In this document: piece after piece, positions 44,831 to 55,885 of the stretch
How positions within the stretch are numbered: position 1 is the first letter of the stretch
How the letters are laid out: every line of letters begins with the position of its first letter
Assembly: GCF_003473485.1 (NCBI RefSeq)
Contig: NC_053047.1
Coordinates: forward strand, 2,805,001 to 2,869,000
DNA length: 64,000 nt
Direction of reading: 5' to 3'
DNA from: Medicago truncatula
Taxonomy: Eukaryota; Streptophyta; Magnoliopsida; Fabales; Fabaceae
The notes under the pieces: model-generated
What the model was told of the DNA's origin: nothing
Database searches by the model: none
The model's input: only the letters and a program-made list of their open reading frames with translations
Position numbers and translations under genes: made by a program

Positions 44831-46304
44831 AGTTGATGTGCTTAATTATATTCATTTATTGTTACTTTTGCAGAGTTTAGCAGCAAACTCCTAACTACAT
44901 ATTGATGTGAAAAGATGCATGTCTTAAAAATGAGGTGAAACTTGAGTTGCTGGATAACTGTTTTGGTGGATTCTTCAAGTCTTCTCTGCAAGCAGTTGTT
45001 GGATAGGAAATGCCTTGCGACATAGAATATCTCTTTTCTTTGTTTATGTGTTACTTGCTAATTTGTTGTGTTGTAAAAGAACCCATTCTCTGAGATCTGA
45101 GATTACAGTCTAGTGATTGTTATGATTAAATTGTTTTTCCTACTAACTTTATCCCTATCGATACCGGTTTCTATCTCGAACATTCTAAAACCTGAAAAGA
45201 GAGCGATCCGATTCTTTCTCCATTACAATCATTTTATCAAATGACTTAAAACTTGCTCAAGGCTTGCTTATGGACTGAAGGCTATCTCCTTAAGAGAGAT
45301 AAGCGTTCTGTATAGAAAATATTATAACCTTGGATGTACCAATCCTACTTTTTTTATTTAAGAGAGATATTTCTTAACCCTTTCCCTTCCCAGTGTTTGG
45401 AGTCCCATTTTCTTTATATGTTATTTTCAAGGGTTCTGTATAGAAAATGACTTGTCAATATGTTACATTACATAATTATGACAACAAACTTTTTCTTGTT
45501 TGCTTTACTTAAGTTGACATATTGTAAAAACCTATGATCTAATGGTCAAAAACTAACTTTCCTATGGTGGGAAAAAAGTAGCTTTCCCATGCTAAACCTC
45601 ACCTCCATCCTCTCCGTTCCTTGTTTACTTGGATTACGTTTTGATTTATTTGTAGCTATTTGGAGATTTTCTTCGTTGTTTATTGATAAGAACTTCGGTA
45701 ATATGGACCGAAGATCTTTTTCGTAGTTCATTCATTAGAACTTAGAAGGGATTTACAAGCTGGTATTACATATCTTAAATGTTGAAAAGTATAAACAGGC
45801 TTTTTGGCATAAAGTTGAACCTGGAATTAAAGTGTTTCCTTTTTAACTTGATGATTTCGCAAATGTGGAATTGTCTTGCAATGAATATTTGTCACCAAAT
45901 GTAAGCTTCTAAATAATGATATTAAATGCGTGCAATGCTTCCAAACTGCTTTTGGCTTCTTATGCATCATGAGAGTAGAGAGTAACATAACATAAGCTTC
46001 CAATGCAAAAAAAAACAAAAGGGGATTTTGTCAATATATAAGATTTGAAATCAGAGAATCTTAGGAAGCAGCATGAATCCGACTTTACAAAAAAGGTTAT
46101 GTTACCATGTTTTAATTTAATCCTATACCATCTTCGCATCTTTGTTTATATTTTACCCTATGTTTTTATTACACATTTTTTTGGATGTTTCTTTTCAATG
46201 ATATGTTCTTGACTAATTGATTTCTCCAAAAATCGTCTTTAAATTGTTTTTTTCATAGATGATGATCACGGTACCAACTTTTTGTTCATACATGATGTCA
46301 ATTA

Positions 46305-46305
<1 letters not shown>

Positions 46306-46350
<45 letters not shown>
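46306..46350. repeat. (AT)n microsatellite
   Basis: Pure AT dinucleotide run of about 45 bp. Confidence 0.95.
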
Positions 46351-46353
<3 letters not shown>

Positions 46354-46439
46354 TTTGCTAACTTAGACCAACAAAAAACATGAAGGTCCAAGTTAGCAAA
46401 AGTGCACATTTTCACTTGTACAAAAAAAAAAAAACAATA

Positions 46440-46560
46440 TCCATTAGTGTAAACCAATTTAAACTAAGATGTAAATTAGCAAGCTACTAAAAACACTAAG
46501 ATGTAAATTAGCAAGCTACATCCACCTAAAATCATTAAGGTGTAAGTTAGCAACCTACAC
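46440..46560. repeat. three 'aagatgtaaattagcaagct' type repeats
   Basis: Units at about 46468, 46497 and 46538 share '(a)ag(a/g)tgtaa(a/g)ttagcaa(g/c)ctac'. Confidence 0.6.
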
Positions 46561-47043
46561 CCACTTAATTATTTGCACTCATTTCAAGTTCCCACTCCTC
46601 AGATTACCATTCCTCTCTAACCCGAATGACATAGATACCATCAACGGCAACAACCCTTCACTCTGTCACCTCTCCAAACAAAATCTCTACCACAAAAACA
46701 ACAAGAACAAACCCTACTTTTCCCTTGGTTGATAAGAGTTAGCCAAAATACGCGTGGCCAAACTCAATTCTTCCACCCACTCCTCAATTATGCCCCTCTT
46801 TCTTGTAATAGTCTTGTGCTTGATTTTAACAAATTATATGTCATCCCCTTGGGAAGTAACATTTTCATTTGGGACTATGACATCGAAAAGGAAAATATAG
46901 CCCACAATTGTTTCTACATGTTCCCTGAAAAGGTTGTTGTTGTCACGTGCCATGGGAAAAACCCTCTCATTGTTTCCACTTTACGTTCTTAATCATCGTA
47001 ATTGTTTGAATATTTTTACAAATATACTTTTCTAAAAAATTGT

Positions 47044-47099
47044 GAAATATAAAATGATATCATAAAGACAAATATAAAATGATATCATAAAGACAAATA
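47044..47099. repeat. 28 bp direct repeat upstream of DUF247 gene 1
   Basis: 'aaatataaaatgatatcata' with 'aagac' occurs twice head to tail immediately before the TATA box region. Confidence 0.85.
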
Positions 47100-47107
47100 T
47101 TAAGAGA

Positions 47108-47116
47108 TATAAAAGG
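47108..47116 (+). promoter_or_regulatory. TATA box of DUF247 gene 1
   Basis: TATAAAAGG, about 80 bp before the start codon. Confidence 0.6.
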
Positions 47117-47190
47117 ATAAGAGGGAATGTCAAAAGACTTGAAACTTAATTCCAAAGACCAAGCTTTTCATTTTCTTGGTGACTCTCAAG

Positions 47191-48444
47191 ATGTCATCCT
47201 CCCGCTTGCTGAAGGATATCAATTCCATGCTCAACACAGCAGAGTCACCTTCAACCGATGACTGTTGTATCTATAAGGTCCCCTATGTTATTCGCAGACA
47301 CAACAAAGACGCATACACCCCCAAGGTCGTTTCTATTGGCCCCTTTCACCACGGTCAACCCCAGCTCCAAAACATGGAAAGTCAGAAACTCATTTACTTC
47401 AAGGATTTTCTCCAAAGAACCAAGGCATGTTTAAACGACTTAGTCGGCTACATAGAATCTATCTTATCTGATTTCAAACGTTGTTATTCCGAAACCCTAC
47501 CATTTTCTCATGATGAACTTGTTAAGTTAATCTTAATCAATTCCGCTTTTATAATTCAACTTTTTTGGACATCCTATTACGAAGGGTGTCTCTTTAAACC
47601 TTGGTTAGATAATGGTATAAGACACGATTTATGGTTACTTGAAAATCAGCTTCCCTTTTTCGTTATTGAAAAAATTTACAGTCTTTCATTGACTAATGTT
47701 CCTACCACTATGATCCATTCTTTTCTTAAACTCACTATTCATTATTTTGGTTATTACAATAAATCAAAATTGAATTTTGATAAGGGTGATATTATTATAA
47801 GGCACTTCACTGATCTGATTCGGATATTTCATTTGCAACATCCTATTGAAAGTCGGCCGAGTAGAGACCGGGTCTGCCTAGGGATGATAAAACATCTACC
47901 GAGTGCAACTGAGTTGTTAGAAGCTGGAGTTAGGTTTAAAGTGAACACTGAAAGTAAGTGTTTACTTGACTTGAGGTTTTCGGGAGGAGTTCTTGAAATT
48001 CCTCAATTAAAAGTTCAGGATTCGACTGAAACTTTATTACGGAATATGGTTGCTTTGGAGCAGTGTCATTACCCTGATGATTCATATATTACTGATTATC
48101 GTTCTGTTTTGGATTACCTTATAAATACTGGTAAGGATGTGGATATACTTGTTCAGAGGGAAATACTGGAAAATATGCTTGGAGACGGTGATTCTGTGGC
48201 TAACTTGTTTAATGGTCTTGGTAAAAATGTTACACGTTCTACAATCAGTTCTCAATTCTCTATTCTTTGCAAAGACTTAAATGCTTATTGTAAGAATCCA
48301 CGACATAAGTTGAAGGCTACTCTCAGGCGTGATTATTGCAAAACTCCTTGGCAAACTGCTGCTTCCATTGCGGGAATCTTACTACTTGTTCTCACTTTAC
48401 TTCAATCAGTTTGTTCTGTCTTGCAAGTTGTACAAGCCTCCTAG
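47191..48444 (+). CDS. DUF247 (UPF0481) family protein, copy 1
   Basis: Intronless, 417 residues, the family's usual length. The first ATG in frame is at 47191; earlier codons of the frame lack ATG. Family hallmarks: IYKVPYVIRRHNKDAYTPKV then VSIGPFHHG (about residues 27-55), LLENQLPFFVIE (149-160), the LRFSGGVLEIPQL region, and a C-terminal hydrophobic segment (AASIAGILLLVLTLLQSVCS) that would anchor the protein in a membrane. DUF247 proteins are plant-specific and mostly unexplained; some grass members sit at self-incompatibility loci. First of four copies between 47 and 59 kb; closest to copy 3 at 54629. Confidence 0.92.
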   Translation: MSSSRLLKDINSMLNTAESPSTDDCCIYKVPYVIRRHNKDAYTPKVVSIGPFHHGQPQLQNMESQKLIYFKDFLQRTKACLNDLVGYIESILSDFKRCYSETLPFSHDELVKLILINSAFIIQLFWTSYYEGCLFKPWLDNGIRHDLWLLENQLPFFVIEKIYSLSLTNVPTTMIHSFLKLTIHYFGYYNKSKLNFDKGDIIIRHFTDLIRIFHLQHPIESRPSRDRVCLGMIKHLPSATELLEAGVRFKVNTESKCLLDLRFSGGVLEIPQLKVQDSTETLLRNMVALEQCHYPDDSYITDYRSVLDYLINTGKDVDILVQREILENMLGDGDSVANLFNGLGKNVTRSTISSQFSILCKDLNAYCKNPRHKLKATLRRDYCKTPWQTAASIAGILLLVLTLLQSVCSVLQVVQAS

Positions 48445-49916
48445 TGATTTCTCACATGTATGTTGTTTGTTCCAATGGTTTCATTATCTTTTGTGTGTTG
48501 TGTACTTAGATTGAAATTATAATTTCATATAAATAAATCAACTTGATCATGTTGTATTGTTGTTGAACAAAATGGGTCTGATAGCGTGGTTGGCAAAAAA
48601 TCTTGGGGTGCAGGTAGAAACTCCTGACTAATGTCACGTCTCGTGTGTGTTTGGTTATAAAAATTGTTTTTGAAAGAATTGATTTTGTAGAATTGATTTA
48701 GGTGAAAAGTGAGTTTAAGTTAAGGTGACTTATGTTTTGATACCTTGATTGAAAAGTGATTTTTCATAATTCAAGTTGTTTAGATAATTTAGATCAAAAT
48801 TACTTTTGAGTGTGAATTTACCAAAACTGGTTTGAATGATTAAAAAAGAAGAGGCACGTTAATAAAATAAGAGAGTGCTTGAGTAAATGGTAAATTGATT
48901 ACCAAATGACATCAATAAAATGTTGAGACCAGGTTTATCATTTTATTCTCAATAGTTTAGGCTTGATCATCCAATAGTAGTGGATATTGGGATTGTTTAG
49001 CGTGTTTTGAGGCGCTCAGAAAATTCAAAAGGTCCATGGTGATTCAAGTATGATTGCAGGGGCTGTTTCAACAACTAGTCTGTCAATCTCTGGTGTACTG
49101 TTTGGGCGGTTTTTCAGTTTCTTAGATTTGTGTATTGGAGTTGTTCTATTTTGTTTTTCTTAGTATCAGTCAGTTGGTTGATCGAGTACCTTTGAGGTTT
49201 GGGGTGGTTTTCTTAGGCTTGATTAATGTTGTAATTTTTTGTTAGATAAAAATAGAAGGAATTAAAATGTAAGATGTTCTTAATTAATTACTTCTTGTGA
49301 TGAAACAAATGAGGATGCATATGAACTTCAGTCAAAGAAAGATGACAACTTCTGTTAAAATTGCTATAAAATCATGTCATTAGTAATAGAAGGTGTCATC
49401 TCTCCTGCGACTAAAGTCCCTGAACATATGTTATACTTTTACACCTTTTCATGCATATATGCATATTATGTTCCTTTGCTCAAAGAAGTTAAGGCCACCA
49501 TACTTATAAGGGAGATAGATCATCTAGTCTCTTGTGTTTACATTTTGGATTGAGTCTAGTTTTTTTTTTTTTTTAAAGAAGTTGACTTGAGTCTAGTTAA
49601 ATAGGCTGGCAGGGCTAGGTGCTATATGGTGATGCATTTATCCAAACACCTTGACATAAGCTTATCAATGATTAGTTTATAAATTAATTAGAGTTTTTAG
49701 AGTTAATATTATTTTATAATTAAATTTCTTTAATAAACGAACAATAATACTCAAAATCCATTACAACAAGATTTTTCATAATTGTACACCACGTTTGAAC
49801 ACCCTGTAGCCGCAAACCGTGCTCTTTTCACATGTCATCATGTGAAAGAATATGTCAAAAGACTTGAAACTTAACACCAACGATCAAAGCTTTTCATTTT
49901 CTTGCTAACTCTCAAG
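48445..49916. other. intergenic between DUF247 copies 1 and 2
   Basis: The first 500 bases match the 3' flank of copy 3 (55886-56420; 'catgttgtattgttgttgaa', 'gattgaaaagtgatttttca'). The rest has no recognised feature apart from a T run near 49560. Confidence 0.6.
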
Positions 49917-50593
49917 ATGTCATCCTCCCGCTTGGTGGATGATATCAATGCCATGCTCAACACAGCAGAGCCACCTTCAACTGATGACTGTTGCATCTAC
50001 AAGGTTCCCTCTAAAATTCGCAAACTCAACGAAGACGCATACAACTACGGAGTGCAACTGAGTTGTTAGAAGCTGGAGTTAGGTTTAAAGTGAACACTAA
50101 AAGTAAGTGTTTACTTGACTTAAGGTTTTCAGGAGGAGTTCTTGAAATTCCTCAATTAACAGTTGCAGATGGGACCGAAACTTTATTTTGGAATATGATT
50201 GCTTTGGAGCAGTTTCATTACCCTCATGAGTCATATATTCTTGATTATGTTACTATTATGGATTTTCTTATAAATACTGGTAAGGACGCCGATATACTTA
50301 TTCAGAAAGAAATACTGGAAAATTGGTTTGGAGACAATCATTCTGTGGCTAACATGTTTAATGGTTTTTGCAAATATATTATACATTCTAATATCAGTCC
50401 TCATTTCTCTATTCTATGCAAAGACTTAAATGCTTTTTGTTAGAATCCTTGGCATAGGTTGAAGGCTACTCTCAGGCGTGATTATTGAAGTACTCCTTGG
50501 CAAACTGCTGCTTCCATTGCTGGATTCTTACTACTTTTTCTCACTTTACTTCAATCAGTTTGTTCTGTCTTGCAAGTTGTACAAGCCTCCTAG
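49917..50593 (+). pseudogene. DUF247 copy 2, internally deleted
   Basis: Starts like copies 1 and 3 (ATG at 49917, then SSSRLVDDINAMLNTAEPPS) and reads to about codon 44 (EDAYNY), where it joins directly to the second half (SATELLEAGVRFKVNT). About 220 codons are missing. Two more stops follow at the C-terminus: TAG near 50441 and TGA near 50486. The transmembrane end is still recognisable in the DNA. Not functional. Confidence 0.9.
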
Positions 50594-50834
50594 CTTGATT
50601 TCTTTTATTGTTGAGTTCATAATTATTGTTATTCTTATTATCACCAATGTACGTTGTTTGTTTCAATGGTTTCATTATTTTGTGTGTTGTATTAGATCAA
50701 AATTGTAATTTCATATAAATAGGTGTTCTGCTAAACAAACGAGCAACTTGATCCGTTAGCAAAATAAGTCCTCACTGTTAATTGTTGCTGATTGAGCAAC
50801 GATGAAGCAAAAACAATATTTACCTATTTCCCAC

Positions 50835-50844
50835 TATATATATA
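50835..50844 (+). promoter_or_regulatory. TATA box of Kunitz gene 2
   Basis: TATATATATA, 63 bp before the start codon, as in gene 1. Confidence 0.75.
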
Positions 50845-50897
50845 GAGCAGAGGTTGTGGCCAAAACACAAACAATATTTACACTCATTAGGAAAACC

Positions 50898-51527
50898 ATG
50901 AATCCCATTTTATCCCTTAGCCTTTCCTTCTTCCTAGTATTTGTTTTTATCACCAATCTTTCACCAAACAATGCTGCTAAACAAGTATTAGACATACATG
51001 GTACCCCCCTTATCCCTGGTAGCCAATACTACATTTTTCCAGCTAGTGAAAACCCTAACAGTGGAGGACTAACCCTAAACAAAGTTGGTAATTTAGAGTG
51101 TCCAGTAACTGTCCTACAAAATAATGCTATGATAGGTTTACCAGTTAAATTCACCATCCCAGAAAACAGCACTGGTAATATCTTGACCGGTACCGATCTT
51201 GAGATCGAGTTCACTAAAAAGGCTGATTGTGCTGAAGCATCAAAATGGTTGATGTTTGTTGATCATAATACTCAACTAAGTTGTGTTGGTATTGGTGGTG
51301 CAACAAACTATCATGGTATAGAAACAATAAGTGGCAAATTCTTAATAGTGAAACATGGATCTGGTCATGTTTATAGGCTTGGATTTTGTTTGGATGTAAC
51401 TGGAAATTGTGGCTATATTGGACTTCAAATGTTCAATTCTGAAGAAGGTGGATCACGTTTGTTTTTGACTGCAATTGATGTTTATTCTGTTCTATTTGTT
51501 GAAGCTAATGGAAATAGTGCTTTGTAA
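50898..51527 (+). CDS. Kunitz-type (STI family) protease inhibitor 2
   Basis: Intronless, 209 residues. The open frame begins 96 bases further up, but that ATG lies before the TATA box, so 50898 (MNPILSLSLSFFLVFVFITN) is the start, as in gene 1. Signal peptide, Kunitz signature region (VLDIHGTPLIPGSQYYI), four canonical cysteines and the extra Cys in LSCVG are all kept. Differences from gene 1 are few and mostly conservative (for example D to N in GNLECP, P to A before the second Cys); it ends at ...NSAL, two residues shorter. It starts only about 300 bp after DUF247 copy 2 and was evidently placed in the DUF247 cluster by duplication. Confidence 0.92.
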   Translation: MNPILSLSLSFFLVFVFITNLSPNNAAKQVLDIHGTPLIPGSQYYIFPASENPNSGGLTLNKVGNLECPVTVLQNNAMIGLPVKFTIPENSTGNILTGTDLEIEFTKKADCAEASKWLMFVDHNTQLSCVGIGGATNYHGIETISGKFLIVKHGSGHVYRLGFCLDVTGNCGYIGLQMFNSEEGGSRLFLTAIDVYSVLFVEANGNSAL

Positions 51528-52580
51528 AAAAAAAGTGGAGTACAACTTGTAATGTATTCCTTTCTTAGTTAATACTAATAATTACACTTGCTTTGTTGTA
51601 ATTGATGATCTTGCATTCCATTTTCTTGTCTTTTTATTTGTTTATTTGTTGTTCTTGATGTTGATAAAAATTGGCAGCCATGTTCAGTTGTATGGATCGG
51701 TTAAGTGATAAGATTTTCATCTATAAAAAAAACAAAAAACGTTTTACATCTATATATTCTTGCCTCTAACTACAATGATAATTGGTTTGGTGGATAGGTG
51801 ACATTTGTAACTCAAGTTTGTAACCAAAGTAAGGGCATAAATGTGTTGGAATAAAAAAAAAAAAATTAAACAAAGAAAAAATATACATAAAAAGGAGGTT
51901 GAAAGTTCAGTATAGATTTTACATTTTTTTTTTTGGCAGTGGCCTGAACCTTGCATATTTTATGTATTCTCCCAATCAACTGAGCTAAGCTCACGAGGAT
52001 GTATAGATTTTACATCTATACCAACTAACCTTAACTCTATTTTCTTTTTTACAATAATACTAAAAATCATTAACAGTACTAATACGGGTCATTTAAATTT
52101 TGTCAAAGAAAAATACCGGTCATTTAAAATAAAATACTATGATAATGAAAGTACAGGTCACTTTTCAACACTCTCTCTATCATTCGCTTATTTATTTGAT
52201 GAAATCAATGTATGTCCTACCATTTTGTGGTGGTTCAATTTTATAGCTAGATTACAATAAAGGACTAGAATAGGATTCTATTATGGAGTAAGACTTCCTT
52301 CCATTATCACAAAATATGATCACAATCTTAGACACGTCTAAGAAAAAAAATGAATTAATTTTGTTTCTTTTTAAAATAATTAAAAAAATAACAACCATAA
52401 TTAATATTTTGAGTCATGTGATTATGAGATTTATATATGTAATGCTTTGTACAACGGAAGATAATTACACGTTCATAGTCACAAGCTTCCAAGACCTCAC
52501 CTACATCTCCTACACCATAATTACAAGAAATCACCTAATTGGAAATTAATAGATATATAGTGGCTGAGTATATTGAGTTG
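51528..52580. repeat. duplicated 3' flank of Kunitz gene 2
   Basis: Patchy match to 37946-38633 and 40960-41200, ending with 'agtggctgagtatattgagt'. Includes an A-rich stretch at about 51855. Confidence 0.75.
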
Positions 52581-54570
52581 AAAAAAAATGTATATCAAGG
52601 CCTTAATATTCAAGAAAAAAAATTGTAACAAGTAGTGTTGGAACAAAAAATGTGGATGTGATGCTTAAAATCGTACCAAGTATGGTGTCATGTTTCGAAA
52701 TTCAAACCATACAGAAAGAAATAAGCATGTGGTATGGCATAATATTTTAACCAAATGATGTCATTCTTTGTGATTTTTGTCTTTGGCATAAAATCAAGGA
52801 TATAATAGCCTCTTAGCCAAAACATTTTATTAGTTTTTCCTTCTATAAATATATATTTAATAAACTTCTGATAATTTTTGTTTTAACTTTTTTTTTAGTC
52901 CATGTCTAAGAGAGTATATAATACAATTTACAAGGATCAATTCTAATATGAACCATTTTTGAAGGGACTGAAATCAATTAAAACACTAAGAACCAAATCA
53001 AGAGTGATATATACCATTATATTTAGAACAAAAAACAAAAATCACGAGACTTTCTGCTTTGTTTAGAAACATATATAAACCATTATATTTAGATCATAGA
53101 AGATAAACAAAAGTGTACGTTTCCAACTTGTTCTTGTTAACTCATGGTATTACAGAGAGCTACTTCTTTAGTCACTGGATTTACTTTAATTACTCTCCTT
53201 TAAATTCATCCATGGTATCGATAAGAACTATTAATTCATTTGGTCTCTAGCAAAAGGAGCAATGTAAAATTGAATAATTGTAATTAAATCAAGAAAAATG
53301 TTATTAATTCATAGTTCCTTTTACATAAAGTAATCATATATGAGGTGTGTATGAAATACTAAATTTGAAAGTTCAACCACTCATATTTCTCGCATCAAGA
53401 AACCAGCTCTCTTTTCCACTTTTCTTTCTAAACTAATTGAACTAATTCTCTCAAACCTTTTTCACCTTTTTTTTTTTCTTTCTTTTTCTCTAGACATCAT
53501 TCATTCTTTACCTTTTTTTTGGCACAAAATCAATTTTTCCCTTTTCCTATTAATAGGTAATTTATAATTACTCTTTTCTATACAAAACAGATTGTATTTC
53601 TTAATTATTCCTTCTTATCCTTATTACTCCCCCGTCCCTAATTATAAACTCCTTTTAAAAAAAGTTTAGTTCTTATATGTCTCTATACATATAGTAGGTG
53701 CATTTATTATTATTTTTTAAACACACCCTTAATTATTAATGTTAGTTTAATTGCTAATTCAAGTTTACTTGGTGATACAATCACACTTAGTGGTTAATCA
53801 CATTAAGTGTTTGTGTTTGTTATGAATTTGTTACAAGTTTGTAAGAAACTAGTTTATAGAGTTAAGGTTTGTTACATAGCTTGTGCTTCAAGCAATCTAA
53901 CTAATTCTAGTATATAAGCTAAACTCTTTGTACATTTGTTCATATATCAATAATACAATTTCACATTCTCAATTCTTATCATCTATTCTCTCTAAAACAT
54001 TGCTTGAGTTACAAGTTTTTAATCTGAGCTAAAAATTACTACTAACTTATTTTGGAATCCAAAATGTCAAATTAAATATTAGACATACAAATAAATGACA
54101 ATTTAATAAAATTCACTTACAAACTTGACACATTAACTATAATATCAACTTTTTTTAATATATGTGAAATTAGTTAAATGAGCTTACATTAAAGGACGGA
54201 TGCAACATTAAATCACTGTAATTATTAGCCTTTTATTATTTTTTTTCTCTCTCTCATACTACTAAAAACACATATTTTCAACAACATGAAACCACCGTCA
54301 CCTTTTTTATAGTGAAACACAATTTTTTTTTTAAGACAAATTATTTTCTCAATGACTCTCTTCAAAACGAACCGGAACTGCATAAATTTGGTAAGGTATA
54401 CCATAAATTAGCTGCTTCTGTAAGTAATATATCGTTTTGGTATAATTTAAAGTAATAACTTAGGTAGCCAATTCTTTTACTTACCGCCAAGTAAGTAATA
54501 TTCATTCCAATGCAAAAGTAATAACCAATCCGCAGCAAGGTATAACATAAATTATACCTTTTTGAAAATC
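52581..54570. other. intergenic upstream of DUF247 copy 3
   Basis: The stretch 52930-53290 is repeated at 61300-61575 and partly at 62620-62720. A half mariner-like MITE (ctcccccgtccctaattata, about 53637-53710) has no visible right end. Long T runs lie near 53465 and 53510. No gene supported. Confidence 0.5.
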
Positions 54571-54628
54571 TTCATATAATAGGGAGTGTCAAAAGACCAA
54601 GCTTTTCATTTTCTTGCTGACTCTCAAT

Positions 54629-55885
54629 ATGTCACTCTCCAGCTTGGTTATTGATATCAATGCCATGCTCGACAAAGCAGAGTCACCTTCAACCGATGAC
54701 TGTTGCATCTATAAGGTCCCTTATGTTATTCGCAGACACAACAAAGACGCATACACCCCCACTGTCGTTTCCATTGGCCCCTTTCACCACGGTCACCCCC
54801 AGCTCCAAAACATGGAAAGTCAGAAACTCATTTACTTCAAGGATTTTCTCCAAAGAACCAAGGCATGTTTAAACGACTTAGTCTGCTACATAGAATCTAT
54901 CTTATCTGATTTCAAACGTTGTTATTCTGAAACCCTACCATTTTCTCATGATGAACTTGTTAAGTTAATTTTAATAGATTCCGCTTTTATAATTCAACTT
55001 TTTTGGAGAGACTATTATGAAGGGCGTCTCTTTAAACCTTTGTTAGATACTGGTATAACAGACGATTTAATGTTACTTGAAAATCAGCTTCCCTTTTTCG
55101 TTATTGAAAAAATTTACAGTCTTTCATTGACTAATGATCCCAACACTATGATACAATATTCTTTTCTTAGACTCACTATTCATTATTTTGGTTATTACAA
55201 TAAATCAAAATTGGATTTTGATAAGGGTGATATTAGTATAAGGCACTTCACTGATCTGATTAGGATATTTCATTTGCAACATCCTATTGAAAGTCGGCCG
55301 AGTAGAGACATGTTCGACGAACAGAAGATAAGTCTACCCGGTGCAACTGAATTGTTAGAAGCTGGAGTTAGGTTTAAAGTGAATACTAAAAGTAAGTGTT
55401 TACTTGACTTGAGGTTTTCGGGAGGAGTTCTTGAAATTCCTCAATTAACGGTTGACGATAGGACTGAAATTTCGTTTCGAAATATGGTTGCTTTGGAGCA
55501 GTGTCATTACCCTGATGATTCATATATCACTGATTATGTTGCTGTCATGGATTACCTTATAAATACTGGTACGGATGCTGATATACTTGTTCGGAACGAA
55601 ATACTGCATAATATGCTTGCGGATAGTGATTCTGTGGCTAACTTGTTTAATGGTCTTTGGAAAAATGTTACACAATCTAATATCAGTTCTCATTTCTCTA
55701 TTCTATGCAAAGACTTAAATGCTTTTTGTAAGAATCCTTGGCATAAGTTGAAGGCTACTCTCAGGCGTGATTATTGCAAAACTCCTTGGCAAACTGCTGC
55801 TTCCATTGCTGGAATCTTACTACTTTTTCTCACTTTACTTCAATCAGTTTGTTCTGTCTTGCAAGTTGTACAACAAGCCTCCTAG
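54629..55885 (+). CDS. DUF247 (UPF0481) family protein, copy 3
   Basis: Intronless, 418 residues, about 88-90% identical to copy 1. First in-frame ATG at 54629 (MSLSSLVIDINAMLDKAESP). Same hallmarks: VSIGPFHHGHPQLQ, LLENQLPFFVIEKIYSLSLT and the C-terminal membrane segment AASIAGILLLFLTLLQSVCS. Differences cluster in two parts: around residues 125-148 (RDYYEGRLFKPLLDTGITDD) and near 225-240 (DMFDEQKISLPGATE). These variable patches between conserved blocks resemble the variation seen in DUF247 genes of other plants. No defects seen; probably functional. Confidence 0.92.
   Translation: MSLSSLVIDINAMLDKAESPSTDDCCIYKVPYVIRRHNKDAYTPTVVSIGPFHHGHPQLQNMESQKLIYFKDFLQRTKACLNDLVCYIESILSDFKRCYSETLPFSHDELVKLILIDSAFIIQLFWRDYYEGRLFKPLLDTGITDDLMLLENQLPFFVIEKIYSLSLTNDPNTMIQYSFLRLTIHYFGYYNKSKLDFDKGDISIRHFTDLIRIFHLQHPIESRPSRDMFDEQKISLPGATELLEAGVRFKVNTKSKCLLDLRFSGGVLEIPQLTVDDRTEISFRNMVALEQCHYPDDSYITDYVAVMDYLINTGTDADILVRNEILHNMLADSDSVANLFNGLWKNVTQSNISSHFSILCKDLNAFCKNPWHKLKATLRRDYCKTPWQTAASIAGILLLFLTLLQSVCSVLQVVQQAS

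Larger units (their letters stand above)
44350..47100. other. intergenic, two simple-repeat stretches
   Basis: No convincing gene. A 44.6 kb repeat, an (AT)n run and a 'gtaaattagcaagctac' repeat are listed or noted separately. An 87-codon plus-strand ORF at 46729-46992 (QTQFFHPLLNYAPLSCNSLV) has a vague F-box-associated look but no clear match. Confidence 0.4.

Noticed and set aside
46729..46992. 87-codon ORF as an F-box-associated protein fragment
   Set aside because: Only a vague resemblance (FHPLLN, DFNKL); no repeatable motif, so not listed as a gene.
54000..54600. A distant promoter element for DUF247 copy 3
   Set aside because: Only AT-rich sequence with a weak 'catataatagg'; cannot be told from background.
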